This document shows, one piece after another, positions 27,297 through 34,723 of a stretch of DNA of 64,000 nt. How positions within the stretch are numbered: position 1 is the stretch's first letter; every line of letters starts with the position of its first letter. The DNA lies in NCBI RefSeq assembly GCF_004339095.1, contig NZ_SMGQ01000016.1, positions 1 through 64,000 of the forward strand. The letters run 5' to 3'. The notes below the pieces were generated by a model. It made no database searches, was not told the origin of the DNA, and worked only from the letters and a program-made list of their open reading frames with translations. Source of the stretch: Natranaerovirga hydrolytica (GTDB lineage Bacteria; Bacillota; Clostridia; Lachnospirales; DSM-24629). The position numbers and the translations under genes were made by a program.

Positions 27297-28238
27297 ATGT
27301 ATTATATCTCGGAATTAAGAGAAGGTGAGCAAGTCTCAGAGCATTACCTTTGCAAACAAAAACAAATATTAAAAACAAGAGCAGGAAAAACCTACTATTC
27401 ATTAAAATTACAAGATAAAACAGGTATTCTAGACGCAAAAGTTTGGGATTTAAATGATGGAATAGATGATTTTAATCAAAATGATTATATAAAAGTAGAA
27501 GGTCAAGTGGTGACTTTTCAAAGTGCGTATCAGCTTAATATAAGAAGAATTAGAAGAAGTCAAGAAGGAGAATACGATCCTAAAAACTATATCCCAACTT
27601 CAGATAGAGATTTAGATGAAATGTATCAAGAATTATTAGGTTATATTGAGGCAATTCAAGAACCGACCATTAAGCAATTAACAGAAAAGTTTTTTGTAGA
27701 AGATAAAGACTTTGTGAACAAATTCAAAGAACATTCTGCAGCAAAAAGTATGCACCATAGTTATATGGGCGGTTTATTAGAACATACGCTGTGTATACTG
27801 AATTTATGTGAATTTTATGCCAAACAATATCCAATCATAAACAAAGATATATTGTATGCGTCAGCATTATTTCATGATATTGGTAAAATGGAAGAATTAT
27901 CAACCTTTCCAGAAAATGACTATACAGATGAAGGTCAATTATTAGGACATATTATTATCGTCTTACAATGGATAGATGAAAAAGCAAAAGAAATTACAGG
28001 AATGAAAAAGAGTATAATAAACCATATTAAACATTGTATTATAGCGCATCATGGAGAATTAGAATATGGTTCGCCTAAAAAGCCTCAAACCATAGAAGCA
28101 TTAGCACTTCATTTTGCTGACAATACAGATGCCAAATTAAGAACCTTTACAGAATTACTAGGAAGCTCTATTGAAGAGGGACCTTGGATTGGTTGGCAAC
28201 GAATTTTTGACTCTAACATAAGAAAAACAACATTTTAG
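27297..28238 (+). CDS. yhaM: 3'-5' exoribonuclease YhaM (OB fold plus HD domain)
   Basis: 313 residues, matching YhaM (about 314). N-terminal OB-fold (about 15-95; GILDAKVWDLND) binds nucleic acid; the HD domain has HHSYMGGLLEHT, FHDIGKMEEL and IAHHGELEYGSP. YhaM trims RNA 3' ends in Firmicutes. AAAGGAG lies 8 nt before the ATG. rlmD follows after about 40 nt. Confidence 0.92.
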   Translation: MYYISELREGEQVSEHYLCKQKQILKTRAGKTYYSLKLQDKTGILDAKVWDLNDGIDDFNQNDYIKVEGQVVTFQSAYQLNIRRIRRSQEGEYDPKNYIPTSDRDLDEMYQELLGYIEAIQEPTIKQLTEKFFVEDKDFVNKFKEHSAAKSMHHSYMGGLLEHTLCILNLCEFYAKQYPIINKDILYASALFHDIGKMEELSTFPENDYTDEGQLLGHIIIVLQWIDEKAKEITGMKKSIINHIKHCIIAHHGELEYGSPKKPQTIEALALHFADNTDAKLRTFTELLGSSIEEGPWIGWQRIFDSNIRKTTF

Positions 28239-28278
28239 TTAGATAATTATGCACATAAGAAAAGGGATTGAGCGTATT

Positions 28279-29658
28279 ATGGGAATTTCAAAAAATGACT
28301 ATTACACAATAAAAATTGAAGACATAGGTGACAAAGGAGAAGGTATTGGCAAATATGAAGGCTATACCATTTTTGTAAAAGATGCCTATGTTGAAGATGA
28401 AGTTAAAGTAAAACTAACAAAAGTAAAAAAAAACTATGCCTTTGGAAGACTAATAGAAATTATTAAACCGTCTCCCTATCGAATAGAACCACCTTGTGAA
28501 GTATATAAACAGTGTGGTGGTTGTCAAATTCAAGGGCTAGATTATGACAAACAATTGGTATTTAAAGAAAAAAAAGTTAAAGATGCCTTAGAAAGAATAG
28601 GAAAACTAAAAAACATCAATATAAACACAATCATAGGGATGGAGCATCCCTTTTTTTATAGAAACAAAAGTCAATACCCAGTGAAAAGGGATAATGAAGG
28701 CAATCTAAAGATAGGATTTTATGCCACACGATCACATCATGTTATTGAACATGAAAAATGTTATATTGGCAATCCAGTTAATGAATCCATTATAGAAATC
28801 ATTAAACAATACGTACACAATAATAATATTTCAATATATGACGAAGAAAACCATAAAGGGCTAATGCGTCATATTTTGATTAGAGCGGGACATTTTACAA
28901 AAGAAATAATGGTTTGCATAGTTATTAATGGAAAAGACTTGCCTCAAAAAGATCAAGTAATCAAAGCCTTAACCACAATACCCAATATGAAAAGTATCAG
29001 TGTGAACATTAATACTGAAAAAACAAATGTCATCTTAGGTCATCAAACAAAAAAACTTTGGGGAACCGATTATATTTTAGATACTTTAGGAAATATAACC
29101 TATCAAATATCTCCACAATCTTTTTATCAAGTGAATACGGTACAAACAGAGAAGTTATATAATAAAGTGTTAGAATACGCACAAATTAAAGGGGACGAAA
29201 CCATTTGGGATATTTACTGTGGCATAGGAACCATTACATTGTATTTGGCACAAAAAGCAAAAAAAGTATACGGTGTTGAAATTGTAAAAGAAGCCATAGA
29301 AGACGCACGGAAAAATGCGCAAATGAATAACATTAACAACGTAGAATTCTACACAGGAAAAGCAGAAGACGTTATACCAAGAAAGTACAATGAAGAAGGC
29401 ATTTATGCAGATACAATAGTAGTTGATCCACCAAGAAAGGGATGTGATGAATCTGTTTTAAAGACAATTGTAGACATCAGTCCTAAAAAAATGATTTATG
29501 TATCTTGTGACCCATCAACCCTTGCAAGAGATTTAAAATATCTATGTGAAAATGGGTTTGAAGTTAAGGAAGTTCAGCCAGTGGATATGTTTGGGCATAC
29601 GGTGCACGTTGAGTGCGTGGTTCTGATGCGACATTGTGGTTTAGCAAGTGAAAAGTAG
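28279..29658 (+). CDS. rlmD: 23S rRNA (uracil-1939-C5)-methyltransferase RlmD (RumA), ICE insertion site
   Basis: About 459 residues from ATG 28279 (an in-frame ATG at 28249 has no ribosome site). TRAM domain (about 5-62), 4Fe-4S cysteines in CEVYKQCGGC, SAM-binding WDIYCGIGTITLYLA, and DPPRKGC followed by YVSCDPSTLARDL, the catalytic block. Codon use is AT-rich until about the last 20-25 codons, where it turns GC-rich (GTG CAC GTT GAG TGC GTG GTT CTG ATG). I read this as the 3' end having been replaced by ICE-borne sequence that keeps the frame; rumA/rlmD 3' ends are known insertion sites of Firmicutes ICEs. Confidence 0.94.
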   Translation: MGISKNDYYTIKIEDIGDKGEGIGKYEGYTIFVKDAYVEDEVKVKLTKVKKNYAFGRLIEIIKPSPYRIEPPCEVYKQCGGCQIQGLDYDKQLVFKEKKVKDALERIGKLKNININTIIGMEHPFFYRNKSQYPVKRDNEGNLKIGFYATRSHHVIEHEKCYIGNPVNESIIEIIKQYVHNNNISIYDEENHKGLMRHILIRAGHFTKEIMVCIVINGKDLPQKDQVIKALTTIPNMKSISVNINTEKTNVILGHQTKKLWGTDYILDTLGNITYQISPQSFYQVNTVQTEKLYNKVLEYAQIKGDETIWDIYCGIGTITLYLAQKAKKVYGVEIVKEAIEDARKNAQMNNINNVEFYTGKAEDVIPRKYNEEGIYADTIVVDPPRKGCDESVLKTIVDISPKKMIYVSCDPSTLARDLKYLCENGFEVKEVQPVDMFGHTVHVECVVLMRHCGLASEK

Positions 29659-29690
29659 GGTTTGACCACGACATATAGTGGTTTGAAGGC
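29590..29690. other. Left junction of the ICE (attL region) at the end of rlmD
   Basis: The switch from host-like to ICE-like codons falls inside rlmD at about 29590-29610. Just after the stop codon is a small dyad ACCAC-GACATATA-GTGGT (29665-29681). No duplicate of the core can be checked because the right end is not in the window. Confidence 0.5.
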
Positions 29691-29691
29691 G

Positions 29692-29743
29692 AAAAAGGGG
29701 GCTAAAATCGGGGTGAAAAATGCACGATTTTAGCCCCCTTTTT
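29692..29743. terminator. Strong bidirectional hairpin at the ICE left end
   Basis: AAAAAGGGGGCTAAAATCG (29692-29710) pairs perfectly over 19 bp with the arm at 29725-29743, loop 14 nt. The A run on the left and T run on the right make it a terminator in both directions, insulating rlmD from the ICE. From here to 29859 no gene is seen; there is one more dyad, AAAATGAT/ATCATTTT (29791-29798, 29805-29812). Confidence 0.8.
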
Positions 29744-29859
29744 CAGCAAAAAATACTGATGCAGAAGCTGATTTTTTAGATATAGCCCTCAAAATGATAC
29801 CGAAATCATTTTAGGTATAAAAGATTATGAAATAAAATTATAACAGAAAAACAGATAGA

Positions 29860-29909
29860 GCCGGAGAATTGAAGTGCGTTTTTAGCACTCAGATTCTCCG
29901 GCTTTTTTT
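29860..29909 (+). terminator. Intrinsic terminator upstream of the first ICE gene
   Basis: GCCGGAGAAT (29860-29869) pairs with ATTCTCCGGC (29893-29902), with an inner AGTGC/GCACT pairing, followed by seven T. Only 20 nt separate it from the first start codon, so the first genes must be read through it or from a promoter squeezed after it. Confidence 0.85.
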
Positions 29910-29928
29910 GTTTTCGGAAAGGAGAACC

Positions 29929-30150
29929 ATGCTAATAAGATATAAGAAAAATAAGAGAACGGCTTGCTATGATTCAGACAGCCTTTTATCTGCTGGTAAG
30001 CATGAAACAAATCCACGTCTCTGCGGACCATTTAAAAGCTGCGGCGACTGCACCTATCCCTCCCATGGTTTTATCTGCTATAGCTCAGAGGGAAATTGCC
30101 TAAGAACCGATATGCAAAAAATAAATCAAAGGAGAAAGATGAAAGCATGA
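29929..30150 (+). CDS. Small Cys-rich ICE protein, function unknown
   Basis: 73 residues from ATG 29929; AAAGGAG lies 6 nt upstream. Six cysteines, five clustered as C-x5-C-x2-C-x9-C-x7-C (CGPFKSCGDCTYPSHGFIC) suggest a small zinc- or disulfide-stabilised fold. The tail is basic. It overlaps the next gene by 4 nt (ATGA), so the two are translationally coupled. Confidence 0.6.
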   Translation: MLIRYKKNKRTACYDSDSLLSAGKHETNPRLCGPFKSCGDCTYPSHGFICYSSEGNCLRTDMQKINQRRKMKA

Positions 30151-30554
30151 GTGAGATAAAGGAACTCAATCAGAAGTATGTAAGCGAACACAGTTCAGCA
30201 TTTCAAAATTCCAAGTTTTATATCGAAGATGATGCTGTGAAAGAGGTGTACTACAACCCCGACTCCAATGCAGGCGGTCAACTTGTAACCAACCGCTATT
30301 CTTGCAGCTCCATTGTGGAGGCCTATGAAAATCATAATGATTCCGATAGTTTTTGGGATCATTTGGAGAGCACAGCAAAGCAATATCTAACCGACATTGA
30401 TGCCTCGGAGTTTGGAATGGAAGCAAAGGAGTTTGTAGAATCTCCTTGCGATTATAGCGGAAATAATGAAGAAACCATGAATGCCTTATACAGATGGGCA
30501 AATAGCATGGAACAAACTCAGTCCGAACAGGACATGAAGATGGGAGGAATGTAA
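30147..30554 (+). CDS. ICE accessory protein with Met-rich tail, function unknown
   Basis: 135 residues. Acidic, soluble, no membrane segment or known motif. It ends QSEQDMKMGGM, one of several ICE proteins here with a Gln/Glu-rich linker followed by a Met-rich tail. Starts by ATGA overlap with the previous gene; next gene begins 1 nt after the stop. Confidence 0.65.
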   Translation: MSEIKELNQKYVSEHSSAFQNSKFYIEDDAVKEVYYNPDSNAGGQLVTNRYSCSSIVEAYENHNDSDSFWDHLESTAKQYLTDIDASEFGMEAKEFVESPCDYSGNNEETMNALYRWANSMEQTQSEQDMKMGGM

Positions 30555-30555
30555 T

Positions 30556-30837
30556 ATGCAGTTTGATCGTAATTGGGTGGAATCTATAAAAGAGAGATAT
30601 CCAGCAGGAACTCGAATTCGTTTAGAAAGTATGGATGATCCCTATGCTCCTGTACCACTGGGAATCGAGGGTACGGTAGATTTTGTAGATGACATAGGCC
30701 AAATCCATATGAAGTGGGATAATAATCGAAGATTGGCACTCGTTCCGGGTGAGGATAGATTTTCTGTTATCTCACGACCGGAACAATCACAACTGTCAGA
30801 AAATGAAACAGAACAATTCGGCATGAAGATGGAATGA
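30556..30837 (+). CDS. DUF4314 protein
   Basis: 93 residues. The central block (YPAGTRIRLESMDDPYAPVP, then GIEGTVDFVDDIGQIHMKWD and LALVPGEDRF) is the DUF4314 signature: a small beta-barrel resembling SH3/KOW-like folds, common in conjugative elements of Firmicutes. Function unknown. Tail: ETEQFGMKME. Confidence 0.8.
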   Translation: MQFDRNWVESIKERYPAGTRIRLESMDDPYAPVPLGIEGTVDFVDDIGQIHMKWDNNRRLALVPGEDRFSVISRPEQSQLSENETEQFGMKME

Positions 30838-30866
30838 GCGATAGTCGAAAATTTGGGAGAAATACT

Positions 30867-31451
30867 ATGAAACACATCACAACAGAAGAACTACGTACCA
30901 TTGTAGACCGTGAGGGGCTTATCCTTCAAGGCTGCGGCGGTGATCCTATGGAATGGATAAATGTTATCAATGACTTATTAAAGCAGGAAGGCATTCTGCA
31001 AAACAATGATACTTTCAAAGAAATCTACATCTTTGAATATGACAACTGTACCAATATCCTGCTCGATTTTGAAAATGTAGATTTAGATATTGGTAGGCTT
31101 GCTATGTGGAGATTGCGAACGCATGATGCCTTTGGGGGGACTTGGCTAAGTGATTATCTCCCTAATAAGCTGGGAGTTGACATGAACCAACCACCAGATC
31201 AAAAGGAAAAGCCGGATTGTGCCCTCATCGGACAGAACAGCAATATTTTCAACTTAATGGGAATCGCCTCTCAGACATTGAAGAAAAATGGGCTAAGAGA
31301 ACAGGCAAAAGAAATGAAGGAAAGGATTACTATCAGTGGCAGCTATGACGAGGCACTTGGCATTATCGAAGAATATGTTAACATCACCTCTACTCAGGAT
31401 GAGCAGGAGTCAAATCAAGAGATAGGGATGGAAGGAATGCAGCTTGAATAA
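30867..31451 (+). CDS. Conserved ICE protein, function unknown
   Basis: 194 residues from ATG 30867; GGGAGA lies 7 nt upstream, whereas the farther in-frame ATG 30834 overlaps the previous gene. Two parts: an N-terminal alpha/beta portion of about 100 residues and a helical C-terminal portion (about 120-185), ending EIGMEGMQLE. No catalytic motif recognised. Followed by two terminators. Confidence 0.65.
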   Translation: MKHITTEELRTIVDREGLILQGCGGDPMEWINVINDLLKQEGILQNNDTFKEIYIFEYDNCTNILLDFENVDLDIGRLAMWRLRTHDAFGGTWLSDYLPNKLGVDMNQPPDQKEKPDCALIGQNSNIFNLMGIASQTLKKNGLREQAKEMKERITISGSYDEALGIIEEYVNITSTQDEQESNQEIGMEGMQLE

Positions 31452-31483
31452 ATCGATAATTGTTGAATTAGAAATCAGCTGAT

Positions 31484-31566
31484 AGCACAGGCAAAATATC
31501 TGTGCTTTTTTAGACCCCAAATTGAAACAAGGCCGTTTTCCCATACAGGATACGGCCTGTTTTTTT
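31484..31566 (+). terminator. Two tandem intrinsic terminators
   Basis: First: AGCACAG (31484-31490) with CTGTGCT (31500-31506) and a T run. Second: AGGCCGT (31530-31536) with ACGGCCT (31552-31558) and seven T. Both face right, between co-directional ICE genes. Confidence 0.8.
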
Positions 31567-31615
31567 GTGCTCTTTTTGCCTTTTCTTTCGGGAAAACAGC
31601 CGGAAAGGAGAAATC

Positions 31616-31948
31616 ATGCATAAAGAGCAGCTTGCAGAGTATCTGCATCGGTATCACCACGGTGCAGAAAATGCTGTCATCAGCAAAACCCTTGAACGAG
31701 CCCTTGGCATTTCAGGCAAGGAGCTGCGGGATCTTGTCAATGCCCTGCGCCGTGAAGGCATTCCCATTGCCAGTGACCAGAGCGGATATTTCTACGCAAA
31801 AACCGAAGCAGAGGTGCGCTTAACCATCCGACATATGAGAAACCGCATCAGTGGAATCAGCGCCGCCGTTTCAGGACTTAGGCGTTCTCTTGCAGCATTT
31901 GATGATACCCAGATACGTCTGCCGCTGGAGGGAGGTGATGATTTCTGA
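31616..31948 (+). CDS. Small winged-helix DNA-binding protein
   Basis: 110 residues; AAAGGAG 7 nt before ATG 31616. A helix-turn-helix at about 20-65 (ISKTLERALGISGKELRDLV, then NALRREGIPIAS) followed by a wing (GYFYAKTEAEV) and a helical tail. Resembles the wHTH proteins found beside methylases in phages and ICEs. Could be a regulator or a replication accessory. Its stop overlaps the probable start of the methylase. Confidence 0.7.
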   Translation: MHKEQLAEYLHRYHHGAENAVISKTLERALGISGKELRDLVNALRREGIPIASDQSGYFYAKTEAEVRLTIRHMRNRISGISAAVSGLRRSLAAFDDTQIRLPLEGGDDF

Positions 31949-31956
31949 ACAGCTTT

Positions 31957-32832
31957 ATGTCATGGATCGGCGGCAAGAAATCCTTGCGAGAGCTGATCAT
32001 TACCCGTTTTCCCTTATATTACGAAAGATACATTGAGGTATTCGGAGGCGGGGGTTGGGTGCTTTTTCACAAAAATCCGGGAAACGACTTTGAGGTCTAC
32101 AATGATTTCAACGGCCTCCTTGTGAATTTGTACCGCTGTGTGCGGGAAAGACCCCAGGAGCTGATGGATGCCCTTTCCTATTGCCTCAACTCAAGGGCAG
32201 ATTTTGAAACAGTGAAAAATACTCTTGCCCGTGATAAGGTGAATTTGCCCGAAGGGCAAAGAGAAGATGCCCTGGGGTACAGCCCTGCCACCGATGTCCA
32301 GAAAGCGGCTTGGTTTTACCAGCTTATCCGCTACAGCTACGCATCGGGACTGACAAGCTTCGGCAGTCAGCCCCACGATATCCGCTCCAATTTTCCGGTG
32401 ATTGAGCAAGCCCATAGGCGGCTTGCCAAGGTGGTTGTCGAAAACAAGGATTTTGAGAAACTGATTGGACAGTATGACCGTCCCGTCAGCTTTTTTTATG
32501 CAGACCCGCCATATTTTGAAACGGAAAGCTATTACAAGAATGTAGGCGAGGACGGATTTACAGAGAAAGACCATATCCGCCTGCGGGATGCACTGCTGGG
32601 GATCGAGGGCAAATTCCTGCTGTCATATAACGACTGCGAATTCATACGAAGTCTCTACGATGCACCGGGTATTCAGGTGGAAGCCTTTACCCGAATCAAC
32701 AATATCAAGCAGAGATATGACAATGGGGCACAGTTTCCTGAAATCCTCATTGCCAATTACGAACTGCATGAACGTGAGAAAAATGCTCCGTCACAGCTTA
32801 ACCTCTTTGACGTGGGCGGTCTCAACACTTAA
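31957..32832 (+). CDS. DNA adenine N6-methyltransferase (Dam family)
   Basis: 291 residues from ATG 31957. SAM-binding WIGGKKSLR and VFGGGGWVLFHK, and the catalytic DPPY in FYADPPYFETE. Methylates adenine N6; no restriction enzyme is near, so it probably protects the ICE DNA from restriction. The ATG is about 21 nt from the best ribosome site (GGGAGGTG, 31930-31937). A CTG at 31945, overlapping the previous stop (CTGA), sits at ideal spacing and would add MNSF, so the true start may be noncanonical. It ends SQLNLFDVGGLNT; QLNLF also resembles a beta-clamp-binding motif. Confidence 0.92.
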   Translation: MSWIGGKKSLRELIITRFPLYYERYIEVFGGGGWVLFHKNPGNDFEVYNDFNGLLVNLYRCVRERPQELMDALSYCLNSRADFETVKNTLARDKVNLPEGQREDALGYSPATDVQKAAWFYQLIRYSYASGLTSFGSQPHDIRSNFPVIEQAHRRLAKVVVENKDFEKLIGQYDRPVSFFYADPPYFETESYYKNVGEDGFTEKDHIRLRDALLGIEGKFLLSYNDCEFIRSLYDAPGIQVEAFTRINNIKQRYDNGAQFPEILIANYELHEREKNAPSQLNLFDVGGLNT

Positions 32833-32848
32833 AAGGAGGAACTAATTC

Positions 32849-33406
32849 ATGAAAAACAATCAAACCATGCCCCAAATCAGCTTCTCTGCTGATGCCTGTA
32901 AGCTGTCAGGTTTCACAGCTAAAGATGCATTGGAGCTTTATGCCGCCAAAGGTGTCCTTGTGTTTTTAAAAGAACAGATGACGGCACTTGAGGTGGCAAA
33001 TGCAATAGAAAGCCTCAGTGCCATTGCATCGAACCTGACCGTCCTTCTTGCATCCGCCTGCGGCATCTGCAATAACTGCGGAGAGGGCTGTACTGACTGC
33101 GATGAATGCCAAAATAATCCCGCTGCATGGGTGCAAAACTGCTCCCTTTGCCATGATCTGCTGGATGAAAATCAAAGGATTCACATTCCGGATTATCTAC
33201 TGGAGGAAGCTGGAATCCCGGCAGATGCCAAGCTGGAAGCCTGCACCCATGAGGACAGCGGTGAAATTATGGTGACTGAGGCTGACATCCAACAGGACAT
33301 TAACGATATGCCTCCCGGTATTTTGTCGGTACTGGCTGCCTCCGGTGTTTGTCTTGCAGAGCTGGATGAGTTGATCATGCTGGAGCGCATCATTCATGGG
33401 AAGTAA
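32849..33406 (+). CDS. Cys-rich protein with AbrB-like C-terminal part
   Basis: 185 residues; AAAGGAGG upstream. The middle has a cysteine cluster (CGICNNCGEGCTDCDEC, then NCSLCHD), nine or more Cys that could bind zinc or a cluster. The part after it (RIHIPDYLLEEAGIP and following) looks like an AbrB/SpoVT swapped-hairpin DNA-binding domain. A DNA-binding regulator is plausible; not proven. Confidence 0.65.
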   Translation: MKNNQTMPQISFSADACKLSGFTAKDALELYAAKGVLVFLKEQMTALEVANAIESLSAIASNLTVLLASACGICNNCGEGCTDCDECQNNPAAWVQNCSLCHDLLDENQRIHIPDYLLEEAGIPADAKLEACTHEDSGEIMVTEADIQQDINDMPPGILSVLAASGVCLAELDELIMLERIIHGK

Positions 33407-33448
33407 CCTAAAATTATTTTTAAAAAACTATATCCAGGAGGTGAAATT

Positions 33449-34003
33449 ATGCCAGGGATTTCCCTGAAAAATGGTCTGATTTCCTATTATGGGAATCCGG
33501 CAGGCTATACAGAAAAAGAAAAAGCAGTGGTGGACAAAATCTTTCAAAATGAAGAATTGTCAACTTGGTTAAAGAGCCGTTCCCTAACCCCTGAGTGGAC
33601 CGACGGCGTGATGGAGCGGTTAATTGCCGGGGAGCAAATGACCGGTATGGAGCCATCTGCACCCCTTAAGAATGTCCGTATTTGGCAGCTTAAGCCGGAA
33701 ACGGAGGTGCGAATGAAATTCATCAGTCTTGAAGATATGATCAGGGACTTTGGAGAGCCTGACCCGGAGTATTACCGCATTGCCTATGACGGACAGCTTG
33801 GAACCAATGACCTTGAAGCCATCTATACAAGGTGCAATATGAATCACCCGCCCGGATATAACGGACATTCTCTGTCTATGTCCGATGTGGTTGAGCTGTA
33901 TGATGGTGACTCCAGTGAATACCACTACTGTGACCGTTTTGGATTTCAGAAAATCAATTTTAAGTCACCGGAGCAAACACAAACTATGGACATGAGTATG
34001 TAG
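33449..34003 (+). CDS. YodL-domain ICE protein
   Basis: 184 residues. C-terminal 95 residues match the YodL domain: YDGQLGTNDLEAIYTRCNMN, GHSLSMSDVVELYD and the YHYCDRFGF block. YodL proteins are frequent in Firmicutes conjugative elements and phages; role unknown. It ends EQTQTMDMSM. AGGAGGTG lies 7 nt upstream. Confidence 0.8.
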   Translation: MPGISLKNGLISYYGNPAGYTEKEKAVVDKIFQNEELSTWLKSRSLTPEWTDGVMERLIAGEQMTGMEPSAPLKNVRIWQLKPETEVRMKFISLEDMIRDFGEPDPEYYRIAYDGQLGTNDLEAIYTRCNMNHPPGYNGHSLSMSDVVELYDGDSSEYHYCDRFGFQKINFKSPEQTQTMDMSM

Positions 34004-34024
34004 GCAGCCTTGGGCTGTCTTTTC
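34004..34024 (+). terminator. Short hairpin after the YodL gene
   Basis: GCAGCC-TTG-GGCTGT (34004-34018), then TCTTTTCT. Immediately after the stop codon. Weak terminator or mRNA 3' stabiliser. Confidence 0.5.
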
Positions 34025-34057
34025 TCATGTTCGCATCAATAAAAGGGAGGAAACCAT

Positions 34058-34321
34058 ATGGTTCATCTTATGAAAAAGGCGAAAGCCTCAGTATCACGCA
34101 AGTTCATGGCAGTAAAGAATGCCGCTGTCAGTCTTGTATTTCGCAGCAGGAATATTCTCGCTGCCAATAGGGGAGAGGGCTATATTGATACGGCTATCAA
34201 AATTTTGCTGGCCGTTGTCCTTGGAGCTCTGCTCCTTGCAGGACTTTATGCCTTGTTCGGGGAAACCGTGCTGCCCACCCTGACGGAACGCATCAAAGAG
34301 ATGTTTAACTATGCCGGTTAA
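34058..34321 (+). CDS. Pilin-like small membrane protein (DUF6133), copy 1
   Basis: 87 residues. Long basic leader (about 1-37) then GEGYIDTAIKILLAVVLGAL, a hydrophobic helix, and a short polar end. The arrangement, basic leader, Gly, then about 20 hydrophobic residues, is that of a class III/Flp prepilin; the same GEGYID start occurs in the TadE-like protein at 44338. From GEGYID on it is almost identical to the protein at 38660. Inference: a major pilin of the Tad system in this ICE, processed by the peptidase at 38880. Confidence 0.7.
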   Translation: MVHLMKKAKASVSRKFMAVKNAAVSLVFRSRNILAANRGEGYIDTAIKILLAVVLGALLLAGLYALFGETVLPTLTERIKEMFNYAG

Positions 34322-34353
34322 TGTACCGGAAATTTTAAGAAGGAGGAAAAATC

Positions 34354-34713
34354 ATGCCTAAGAATACAACACCGGCTGTTCCCAAGTACGATGTGAAAAT
34401 CCATTCCATCCGACCGGAGGGAAGCTGCAAGGCCACCGCTTCGGCTAATATCCACGGTGATTTTGCCGTGCGAGGCATCAAAATTATGGAGGGCTCTAAG
34501 GGGCTGTTTGTTTCCATGCCCAGCTACAAGTCAGGAAACGGCGAATACAGAGATATCTGCTTCCCCTGCACCAAGGAAACCAAGGCAGAATTCGACAAGA
34601 CGGTGCTTGACGCCTACCAGCAGGCCCTCACCCAAGGGCAGACTGCTGTACAGAAGCAAAAATCTCCCGAACCCCAGCAGGAGCAAAACCAGCCTGTCAT
34701 GGGCGGGATGTAG
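34354..34713 (+). CDS. SpoVG-domain protein
   Basis: 119 residues. Core (about 12-85) has the SpoVG pattern: IRPEGSCKATASANIHGDFA, VRGIKIMEG, LFVSMPSYK and RDICFPCT. Chromosomal SpoVG binds RNA/DNA and influences sporulation and surface gene expression. ICE copies are common, of unknown role. The tail is Gln/Pro rich and ends NQPVMGGM. Lies between the pilin and the adhesin genes. Confidence 0.85.
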   Translation: MPKNTTPAVPKYDVKIHSIRPEGSCKATASANIHGDFAVRGIKIMEGSKGLFVSMPSYKSGNGEYRDICFPCTKETKAEFDKTVLDAYQQALTQGQTAVQKQKSPEPQQEQNQPVMGGM

Positions 34714-34723
34714 GAGGTAGACA

